A stretch of DNA of 11,625 nt, taken from assembly GCA_015485715.1 (NCBI GenBank), contig WFTA01000067.1, forward strand, positions 1-11,625. Reading direction: 5' to 3'. The position numbers and the translations under genes are program-made. This document shows positions 5,946 to 11,625 of the stretch, in pieces. This DNA comes from Patescibacteria group bacterium (GTDB lineage: Bacteria > Patescibacteriota > Patescibacteriia > WFTA01 > S139-112). Position 1 is the stretch's first letter, and each line of letters begins with the position of its first letter. The notes below the pieces were generated by a model. That model was not told the origin of the DNA and searched no databases. It worked only from the letters and a program-made list of their open reading frames with translations.

Positions 5946-6956
5946 ATGAAGATAACAGATAGCACATTCAATCAGGACGATATCCAGCTTGACAAAACTC
6001 TTCGCCCCCAAAAATTAGGTGAATTTATAGGTCAGGAAAAAATTAAAAAAACACTAAACATATCCATTAAAGCAGCAAAACAAAGAGGCGAAGTTATAGA
6101 TCATATATTAATCTACGGTCCACCGGGGCTTGGAAAAACAACACTTGCTCACATAATTTCCAGAGAAATGAATACAAATATAAAAGTCACATCAGGACCA
6201 GCTATAGAAAAGTCAGGAGATCTGGCTGCTATTTTAACCAATCTTGAAGAAGGAGATGTGCTTTTTATAGATGAAATACACAGGCTCAATAAAACAATAG
6301 AGGAAATACTCTATCCTAGTATGGAAGATTATGCCCTTGATATTATGGTAGGCAAAGGACCTTCTGCAAAAAGTATTAGAATAGATATACCCAGATTTAC
6401 TTTAATTGGAGCTACCACCAAACTATCTCTTCTTTCTTCACCACTGAGAGATAGATTTGGAGATATTTGGAAACTGGAGTATTATACTTATGAGGAGTTA
6501 AAAAAAATAATACAAAGATCGGCCAAAATACTCAATATCTATATTGACGAGCAATCTGCATTGGAAATTGCCAAAAGAAGTAGAAGAACACCACGCATTG
6601 CCAACAGGTTGCTAAAAAAAATACGTGATTATGCTCAAGTTATAGGAAATGGAAATATAGATTACGATATATGTATGGAATCATTTGAACACATGGATAT
6701 AGATCATCTGGGGCTAGATGTCACAGACAGACAAATACTTAAAACAATTATAGAGAAATTCAACGGGGGACCTGTCGGCATAGGAACTATAGCAGCTACA
6801 ACAGGAGAAGAGATATCCACCATAGAAAATGTATATGAGCCATTTCTCATGCAAATAGGATTTTTGGAAAGGACCCCACGTGGCAGAATAGCGACATATC
6901 AAGCCTATAAACATTTAGGTTATGAATACAATAATGAAGACAATAAATTATTCTAA
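5946..6956 (+). CDS. ruvB: RuvB, Holliday junction branch-migration ATPase
   Basis: The 336-residue protein has the normal RuvB length. It has an N-terminal LRPQKLGEFIGQ motif (19-30), Walker A GPPGLGKT (58-65), Walker B LFIDEIHR (106-113), a sensor-1 GATT (155-158), an arginine-finger region SSPLRDRFG (164-172), a sensor-2 RTPRIANRL (214-222), and a C-terminal winged helix beginning at GGPVGIGTIA (274-283) with YEPFLMQIGFLERTPRGR (297-314). All ATPase residues are present. RuvB rings pump DNA through a Holliday junction held by RuvA during recombinational repair. The start matches the family N-terminus and has no Shine-Dalgarno sequence. The next gene begins 2 bases after the stop, so ruvB heads a packed cluster that also contains ruvA, but three envelope genes lie between them. 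Confidence 0.98.
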   Translation: MKITDSTFNQDDIQLDKTLRPQKLGEFIGQEKIKKTLNISIKAAKQRGEVIDHILIYGPPGLGKTTLAHIISREMNTNIKVTSGPAIEKSGDLAAILTNLEEGDVLFIDEIHRLNKTIEEILYPSMEDYALDIMVGKGPSAKSIRIDIPRFTLIGATTKLSLLSSPLRDRFGDIWKLEYYTYEELKKIIQRSAKILNIYIDEQSALEIAKRSRRTPRIANRLLKKIRDYAQVIGNGNIDYDICMESFEHMDIDHLGLDVTDRQILKTIIEKFNGGPVGIGTIAATTGEEISTIENVYEPFLMQIGFLERTPRGRIATYQAYKHLGYEYNNEDNKLF

Positions 6957-6958
6957 AT

Positions 6959-7195
6959 ATGGAGGTCAGTCTTAAAATATTTCTATTTGCCTATCTTATT
7001 TTTTTATTTTTTTGGGTTATCTTCTCTTTTTTCAATATATTCCATGCTGTAAAATTTGGACTAGCAAATAAAACAAATATAATAGTCATGATTATCTATA
7101 TAGTTGTATCTCTAATAATAATAGGTGTGTCATTTATGTTTATTAGTACAATCGACTGGAATGAAAAAATAGACATTTTATCATTGTTTATATAA
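6959..7195 (+). CDS. small two-helix membrane protein, unknown function
   Basis: The 78-residue protein is almost entirely two hydrophobic helices (about 5-30 and 40-64) joined by a short loop with charged residues (KFGLANKTN), plus a short tail containing DWNEK. No signal-peptide cleavage site or catalytic motif is visible. It starts 2 bases after ruvB and ends 2 bases before the PH-domain gene, so translation is probably coupled to both. GGAGG follows the ATG directly (ATGGAGG), so it cannot act as a normal Shine-Dalgarno site for this start. The tight fit and TM-rich content support a real gene. It may be a partner of the next membrane protein, but that is inference from position alone. 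Confidence 0.75.
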   Translation: MEVSLKIFLFAYLIFLFFWVIFSFFNIFHAVKFGLANKTNIIVMIIYIVVSLIIIGVSFMFISTIDWNEKIDILSLFI

Positions 7196-7197
7196 CT

Positions 7198-7746
7198 ATG
7201 CTGCAGCTGGATAAACTTCCAAATCAATTAAAAAATGAAGAAGTTATTCTTGTCCTAAGAAGGGATTTTGTAATTTTTTTCTTTATTATATTAAGATATC
7301 TCCTGCTTGCTATCCTGCCAATATTTGCAAAAATATTTATAATTGATTTCATTTTTCCACATATTGTAGACACTGATGAAGGTGTAGCTGTGCTTACACT
7401 GCTGGCTTTCGGATATTATCTATACATATGGCTATTTTTCTACAGGGCTTTTCTGGATTACTATCTTGACGTCTGGATTGTAACTAATCAAAGAATATTA
7501 AACATAGAACTTGAGGATCTTTTTAACAGAACCGTTGCTGAGCAAAAACTAAACAGAATTCAGGATATAACTACAGAACAGAAGGGCTTTCTTCCTCATT
7601 TCTTTAACTATGGTAATGTTTATATTCAGACAGCCGGCACTATTCAAAGATTTGTGTTTGAAGAAGTCTCCAACCCCAACAAAGTTGCACATCAAATACA
7701 TAAACTTATAAAGTGGAACAAAAAAGCTTTTCCTGATGATGGGTAA
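7198..7746 (+). CDS. bacterial PH-domain membrane protein
   Basis: The 182-residue protein has two N-terminal TM segments (about 24-50 and 62-84) followed by a cytoplasmic bacterial PH-like domain (about 86-172). The domain signature is clear: YYLDVWIVTNQRILNIE (88-104), then LNRIQDITTEQKGFLPHFFNYGNVYIQT (118-145) and a final helix from about 160. This order fits the bPH2/YdbS-like membrane-protein families, whose function is mostly unknown. A role in the membrane, perhaps as an assembly or binding module, is inferred. It starts 2 bases after the two-TM protein and overlaps the next gene by 11 bases. The overlap occurs because its last codons GATGATGGGTAA contain the next ATG, which is strong evidence of coupled translation. 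No Shine-Dalgarno site is present. Confidence 0.88.
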   Translation: MLQLDKLPNQLKNEEVILVLRRDFVIFFFIILRYLLLAILPIFAKIFIIDFIFPHIVDTDEGVAVLTLLAFGYYLYIWLFFYRAFLDYYLDVWIVTNQRILNIELEDLFNRTVAEQKLNRIQDITTEQKGFLPHFFNYGNVYIQTAGTIQRFVFEEVSNPNKVAHQIHKLIKWNKKAFPDDG

Positions 7747-10003
7747 AAAAATAGTAAAATTGATTTTATTTTTTGTTTTTTTCTATCCTTCTTTTTTGTT
7801 TGCCCAAGAAATATATATAAATGAAATTCTAATCCAAGGTGAATATGCTAATGATGAATACATCGAACTATTTAATTCATCGTTGGATACAATTGATCTA
7901 TCAGAATGGTCTATTCAATACAGATCAAAATCTGGAAAAATATATAAGAAAAACTTTCCTAAAGGTGCCTCCATACTTCCGTCCAACTTCTATCTCATAA
8001 CCCATAAAGACTATACTCAAAACCATCTATCAGATATGGTGCATTCATCGTTTTCTTTGTCAAATAAAGGAGGTACCATATATCTGGTGAAAAACCAAAC
8101 TCTTATAGAAAGCAAATCTGATGTAGATATTGTGGACATGGTTGGATGGGGTAATGCTTATGAATATTTACAAACACCAGCTTCTACACCTCCATATGGA
8201 TATACTCTAAATAGAAAATCGTCTACAGGAAATAACAAAAAAGATTTTTATATATCAACACCAACCCCCAAATCACAAAACACAGAACAACTGGGGGGAG
8301 ATTTTGAATCTACCTACGACAAACAATTATCACCTATACCTGCAGAATCAGATTTCGCTCGATCCGGAAAAATAATCATATCAGAAATTTTTCCCAACCC
8401 TGCGGGGAAAGATATTCAAGAATGGATAGAAATAAAAAATGTAGATACAAAAACAATTGACCTCACAGGATGGATAATCAAAGATCTAAAAAAAGAATTC
8501 AAAATAACCTCAAAAAACTCTGTCAACACTCTGATAAACCCGGGAGGATTCTATGTTTTTTATAAGGATATAACTAACATATCACTTAATAATTCATCAG
8601 AAACAGTATACATCTATGATAAAAATAAAAATCTTATATCTAAAATCGAGTATTCTCAGGCGCCTGAGGGTGAAAGCCTGATTTTCTCTGAGGATGGCTA
8701 CGTCTGGACATTGACACCCACACCCGGCAAAGAAAATATATATACACCAAATTTTGAAAAAAAAGAGGAAACAATAAGTTATAAAGAAGATAAAAATAAT
8801 CCATACCCTTCTGACAACCAAAACAAAACCCCAAGCATTGATAAAGAGATAAATACAGATGAAGAAAAGGATTACACCTCTGTTCAAATCACTGAAATTA
8901 TGCCTAATCCTGATGACGACAATGAATGGATAGAAATATACAACAACTCGAAACAGGCTGTCTCTGGAGAGTTTAAAATAAAAGATGCATCAGGCAAATT
9001 ACAAAAAATCACACTATCATTCAAACCTTATGAATATATTATAATTACAGACAAACAACTTTCTATATCGTTAAATAATAATGGTGATATTATTAGCTTG
9101 TTTTCCCCATCGGATAATATGATACAAACCATATCATATCCCAAAGCACCAAAAGGGCAATCCTATGCTTTAATAAACAACATCTGGAACTGGGCACCAC
9201 CATCACCAAAACAAGAAAATGCGTCAATCCTAATTAAAGACGAACAAAAAGATACTGAAGTCTCTATGTCTGCCAATTATAAAAATAACAAGAATACAAA
9301 ATACATCCAATACACTATTGAAGATATCAAAACAAATCAGCCTGAATATGTACTATTGACAGCCAATATCCTAATACCGCCAAGAGAAATAGCCAAGTCC
9401 TACTTTTACGTAGGAGATCGTACAGGATCTATACAGATAAAAATTAAAAAACGATCACTTAAAATTCCAGATACTAAAAAATATGATAAAATATTCATCA
9501 AAGGAAAAGTTTTTATTGAAAACAGTGAAGTAAAAATTAGCCCACAAAATATAGAGGTTATATCCAAAGAGGATAAAAAATTTACTCCATTGCAGTATAC
9601 CATAAAAATATCTGATATTGATCTATCTGATCTTGGAAATCTAGTATCTATAGCAGGAGAAGTAACAAAATCAACCAAATCATACCTTTACCTCGATGAT
9701 GGAAGTGAAGAAATAAAAATTTATCTTGCCAAACATATTAAAAACAAAAACTTTAAAACAGGGGATAATCTAAAAATCACGGGTTTTCTTTCAAAAACAG
9801 TAAGCGGGCTAAGGCTTATACCATTATCTGATGACGCTATTAACTATGAAAAACCCAAAAAAGTGCTTGGAGCCAAAACACAGAAAATTATCAAAGAAAA
9901 GAAGCAAAATTATTATTTTATAATTATTTTTGTTATTATATTAATAAGCGGTATTATAATTAAACAATACTTACATGCTAGGATATATAAAAGGAAGAAT
10001 TAA
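7736..10003 (+). CDS. secreted lamin-tail/OB-fold protein with C-terminal anchor
   Basis: The 755-residue protein has a signal peptide (about 1-23, cleavage probably after FLFA). Three lamin-tail-type domains follow: 25-182 (INEILIQG, EYIELFN), 212-334 (ISEIFPNP, EWIEIKN, LTGW) and 384-495 (ITEIMPNP, EWIEIYN). Each closes with a similar Pro-rich motif: TPTPKSQN, TPTPGKEN, PPSPKQEN. Two OB-like beta domains come next, about 535-612 (FYVGDRTGSIQIKI) and 635-698 (LYLDDGSEEIKIYL). A VLGA motif (710-713), a TM helix (about 726-745) and a basic tail (HARIYKRKN) end it. It should therefore lie outside the cell, anchored by its C-terminus. No Cys was seen and no nuclease motif is visible. Lamin-tail and OB domains suggest binding, possibly of nucleic acid or sugar, but this is inference. 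It overlaps the PH-domain gene by 11 bases and ruvA by 29. ATG 7739 is an alternative start. Confidence 0.85.
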   Translation: MMGKKIVKLILFFVFFYPSFLFAQEIYINEILIQGEYANDEYIELFNSSLDTIDLSEWSIQYRSKSGKIYKKNFPKGASILPSNFYLITHKDYTQNHLSDMVHSSFSLSNKGGTIYLVKNQTLIESKSDVDIVDMVGWGNAYEYLQTPASTPPYGYTLNRKSSTGNNKKDFYISTPTPKSQNTEQLGGDFESTYDKQLSPIPAESDFARSGKIIISEIFPNPAGKDIQEWIEIKNVDTKTIDLTGWIIKDLKKEFKITSKNSVNTLINPGGFYVFYKDITNISLNNSSETVYIYDKNKNLISKIEYSQAPEGESLIFSEDGYVWTLTPTPGKENIYTPNFEKKEETISYKEDKNNPYPSDNQNKTPSIDKEINTDEEKDYTSVQITEIMPNPDDDNEWIEIYNNSKQAVSGEFKIKDASGKLQKITLSFKPYEYIIITDKQLSISLNNNGDIISLFSPSDNMIQTISYPKAPKGQSYALINNIWNWAPPSPKQENASILIKDEQKDTEVSMSANYKNNKNTKYIQYTIEDIKTNQPEYVLLTANILIPPREIAKSYFYVGDRTGSIQIKIKKRSLKIPDTKKYDKIFIKGKVFIENSEVKISPQNIEVISKEDKKFTPLQYTIKISDIDLSDLGNLVSIAGEVTKSTKSYLYLDDGSEEIKIYLAKHIKNKNFKTGDNLKITGFLSKTVSGLRLIPLSDDAINYEKPKKVLGAKTQKIIKEKKQNYYFIIIFVIILISGIIIKQYLHARIYKRKN

Positions 10004-10553
10004 ATCTATAAAAGAAAAAAAAGTACTCATAACGTCGGATAACATCGGATACTGGGTATATGTGCCTCAATACATCATCCAAAAATACAAAACAGGAGAT
10101 GAACTCTCTCTATATACCTATCAACAAATATCTATAAAAAATGAGAGTATAGATATGTATGGATTTGAAAAAGAAGATGAGATAGAGCTTTTTGAAAGTT
10201 TTATAAGTATTTCAGGGGTTGGACCAAAATCTGCTCTTGCTGCTCTCTCTATAGCACCCATCGACCAAATTAAACAAACAATAAAACACGGTGATTCAAA
10301 CCTGCTGCAAAAAGTTGCAGGAATAGGGAAAAAAACTGCTGAACGTATAATCATAGAACTAAAAGATAGAATCAACCTTGAACAAGACGCATATAATTAC
10401 TCTGATCTGAATAATGTTATAGATGTACTTAAACAATTGGGATATAAAAAATATGAAATACAAAGAGTACTTGCTAAAGTACCAAAAAACCTGTCATCAG
10501 ATGAAGAAATAATCAAATTTGCCCTTAATATGCTTTCAAACAAAAACCCTTGA
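9975..10553 (+). CDS. ruvA: RuvA, Holliday junction DNA-binding subunit
   Basis: The 192-residue protein has all three RuvA domains: an N-terminal OB domain (1-62, starting MLGYIKGRI as expected for the family), two helix-hairpin-helix motifs with GVGPKSA (81-87) and GIGKKTA (116-122), and a C-terminal UBA-like helical domain (about 145-188) that contacts RuvB. RuvA tetramers hold the four-way junction flat and load RuvB. The start lies inside the preceding lamin-tail gene, overlapping by 29 bases. The match to the family N-terminus supports this start despite the overlap and the missing Shine-Dalgarno site. It ends in TGA. ruvB is three genes upstream in the same direction, so both products probably come from one transcript. 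No ruvC is visible in the window. Confidence 0.97.
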   Translation: MLGYIKGRIKSIKEKKVLITSDNIGYWVYVPQYIIQKYKTGDELSLYTYQQISIKNESIDMYGFEKEDEIELFESFISISGVGPKSALAALSIAPIDQIKQTIKHGDSNLLQKVAGIGKKTAERIIIELKDRINLEQDAYNYSDLNNVIDVLKQLGYKKYEIQRVLAKVPKNLSSDEEIIKFALNMLSNKNP

Positions 10554-10586
10554 CCGTTTTATAAATATTTGATAATCTTATTGAGA

Positions 10587-10605
10587 AAGGATTGTAAAAA
10601 TCCTT
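10587..10605 (+). terminator. weak hairpin after ruvA
   Basis: AAGGATT (10587-10593) and AATCCTT (10599-10605) form a 7-bp stem with a 5-base loop, followed by a GATTTTTGC stretch. It starts about 33 bases past the ruvA stop. It has only two G-C pairs and an imperfect T run, so it could be a weak terminator or attenuator, or nothing. Confidence 0.35.
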
Positions 10606-10616
10606 GATTTTTGCTG

Positions 10617-10637
10617 TTTTTAGCCGATATCTAAAAA
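10617..10637 (+). promoter_or_regulatory. CCG-loop hairpin in the rpsF leader
   Basis: TTTTTAG (10617-10623) and CTAAAAA (10631-10637) form a 7-bp stem around the loop CCGATAT. It lies 23 bases before the rpsF ATG. Autoregulatory leaders bound by the S6:S18 complex are known to carry an exposed CCG in a hairpin, so this is a candidate. The stem is AT-rich and the match is loose. Confidence 0.3.
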
Positions 10638-10660
10638 AATTAAAAATTAATTTTTTATTT

Positions 10661-11110
10661 ATGAGACAGTATGAATTAATGTATATTATTCCTGCCAAAC
10701 TCGAAGAAGAAGAGAAAAAGTCTATTATGGAAAAAGTATCCAAAATGCTGACAGATCACAAAGCAGCTATTCAGGATCATGAAGTATGGCTTACCAGAAA
10801 ACTATCCTATCCCATAAAACATATAAGACAGGGGGTGTTTGTTCTTGCTCATTTTACTATGGATCCTGAAAACGTACCCGCTTTAAATCTGGAACTCCAA
10901 AGGGATGGAGATATATTAAGACATATTATTATACACTACAAGAGTGAAATAATTAAAACCAAACCACAGATCTCTCAAGTCAAGCAGGCACCCAAAACAC
11001 AACCAGCAGATAAAGAAAAAGATAAAGAAGAAGTGGTAACGTCAGACGTAAAATTAGAAGATTTGGATAAAAAAATAGAAGAAATTTTAGAAGAAAAAAT
11101 AGATGTGTAA
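10661..11110 (+). CDS. rpsF: 30S ribosomal protein S6, extended C-terminus
   Basis: The 149-residue protein begins MRQYELMYIIPAKLEE, the S6 signature. It continues with the S6 core: the conserved KLSYPIKHIRQGVFVLAHF strand region (47-65) and a segment ending near 97 with ILRHIIIHYKSEI. S6 binds 16S rRNA with S18 on the platform of the small subunit. The core is about 97 residues. The remaining 52 are a charged, Lys/Glu-rich tail ending in KLEDLDKKIEEILEE, probably disordered then helical. I chose ATG 10661 because the frame's upstream extension (a TTG at 10604) adds 19 residues unlike S6. The spacing to ssb is 55 bases, the classic rpsF-ssb order, and rpsR would be expected next outside the window. 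No Shine-Dalgarno site is present. Confidence 0.95.
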   Translation: MRQYELMYIIPAKLEEEEKKSIMEKVSKMLTDHKAAIQDHEVWLTRKLSYPIKHIRQGVFVLAHFTMDPENVPALNLELQRDGDILRHIIIHYKSEIIKTKPQISQVKQAPKTQPADKEKDKEEVVTSDVKLEDLDKKIEEILEEKIDV

Positions 11111-11120
11111 AACAAAGACA

Positions 11121-11147
11121 AAACTATTCCCAACAGGGAAATAGTTT
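11121..11147 (+). other. hairpin between rpsF and ssb
   Basis: AAACTATTCCC (11121-11131) pairs with GGGAAATAGTTT (11136-11147) around the loop AACA, giving 11 pairs with one bulged A. It starts 10 bases after the rpsF stop and ends 18 bases before the ssb ATG. The sequence after it is ACAATTC, not a T run, so it is probably not a terminator. mRNA processing or stability, or setting the S6/SSB ratio, are possible roles. Confidence 0.6.
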
Positions 11148-11165
11148 ACAATTCAAAATCTTTTT

Positions 11166-11606
11166 ATGTATTTAAACAAAGTTATCCTTATAGGAAGATT
11201 GGCACAGGATCCTGAATCAAGAGTAACACCATCAGGTCAAAATGTCGCCAATTTTACTATAGTCACAAATAGATATTACCAAGATAAAGGAGGAGACAGG
11301 CAGGAGGCAACAGAATTTCATAAAGTAGTAGCGTGGGGCAGGATAGCTGAGATCGCAAGCCAATACCTGCAAAAAGGAAATCTAGTGATGATAGAAGGAA
11401 GACTACAAACCAGATCATGGGAGGGTCAAGATGGTATCAAAAGATATGTTACAGAAATTGTAGCTGAAAAAATCCAACTTGGTCCCAAAGGTCAGTCTTC
11501 CACTCCTGTGGATACAACAACACCCAAAAATGAAAATATAGAAGAACCAGTAGATATAGCTGATATACAAATAGATGAATCAAATGAGGAAGATGTTCCG
11601 TTTTAA
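11166..11606 (+). CDS. ssb: single-stranded DNA-binding protein
   Basis: The 146-residue protein has a bacterial SSB OB domain (1 to about 106): MYLNKVILIGRLAQDPE at the N-terminus, EATEFHKVVAWGRIAE (47-62) and GNLVMIEGRLQTRSWEG (71-87). A short acidic, Thr/Pro/Glu-rich linker (about 107-140) leads to the classic acidic tip EEDVPF, which recruits partner proteins at the fork and in repair. All elements are present and the length is usual for a short SSB. SSB tetramers coat single-stranded DNA in replication and recombination, so it complements RuvA and RuvB upstream. It follows rpsF by 55 bases with a hairpin between. The stop lies 19 bases before the window edge. No Shine-Dalgarno site is present (the ATG follows TTTTT). 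Confidence 0.98.
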   Translation: MYLNKVILIGRLAQDPESRVTPSGQNVANFTIVTNRYYQDKGGDRQEATEFHKVVAWGRIAEIASQYLQKGNLVMIEGRLQTRSWEGQDGIKRYVTEIVAEKIQLGPKGQSSTPVDTTTPKNENIEEPVDIADIQIDESNEEDVPF

Positions 11607-11625
11607 TATTTAGTAATTAATATTC

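Noticed and set aside
10604..10660. Upstream TTG start extending rpsF by 19 residues
   Set aside because: The extension is unlike S6, while MRQYELMYI at 10661 is the family's normal start. The region is better read as a leader.

Overview
The window looks like a chromosomal segment of a Candidate Phyla Radiation (Patescibacteria) bacterium, most likely of the Parcubacteria group. This is an inference from four things: very AT-rich DNA, compact housekeeping genes, protein families I associate with these genomes (a Cys-rich zinc-ribbon protein, a lamin-tail/OB surface protein, a small bacterial PH-domain membrane protein), and an almost complete lack of Shine-Dalgarno sequences. The standard bacterial code fits: all core genes are full length with no internal TGA, and ruvA ends in TGA.

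Left part, minus strand (1-4469). A consensus promoter at 4441-4469 drives rpsA (four S1 domains) and ftsH (membrane AAA+ zinc protease), 11 bases apart. A strong intrinsic terminator at 1331-1362 closes this unit. Beyond it lies a Cys-rich zinc-ribbon protein gene that runs off the window's left edge. It is preceded by a broken second copy of its own N-terminus (1189-1290) that runs into a TTTNNNA heptamer array.

Middle (4390-5945). This is two gene-poor stretches around one gene. A good plus-strand promoter (4579-4607) starts a leader of about 255 bases containing a stop-interrupted short ORF with a Shine-Dalgarno-like sequence. The leader runs to a metallo-beta-lactamase-fold protein that has lost most of its metal ligands. 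After it come two abutting long hairpins (5540-5719 and 5720-5828). The first holds a canonical four-run G-quadruplex motif. This roughly 290-base block is the least explained part of the window: a structured RNA or a palindromic mobile or repeat element.

Right part, plus strand (5946-11606). ruvB, a two-TM small protein, a bacterial PH-domain membrane protein, a large lamin-tail/OB surface protein and ruvA are packed with gaps of 2 bases or overlaps of 11 and 29 bases. The Holliday-junction motor and its DNA-binding partner are therefore split by three envelope genes inside one apparent operon. rpsF (S6, extended tail) and ssb follow, with short hairpins in their leaders. DNA repair/recombination (RuvA, RuvB, SSB), translation (S1, S6) and membrane quality control (FtsH) make up the core content. 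The envelope genes inside the ruv cluster, the inactive-looking MBL protein and the hairpin block are the points of interest.
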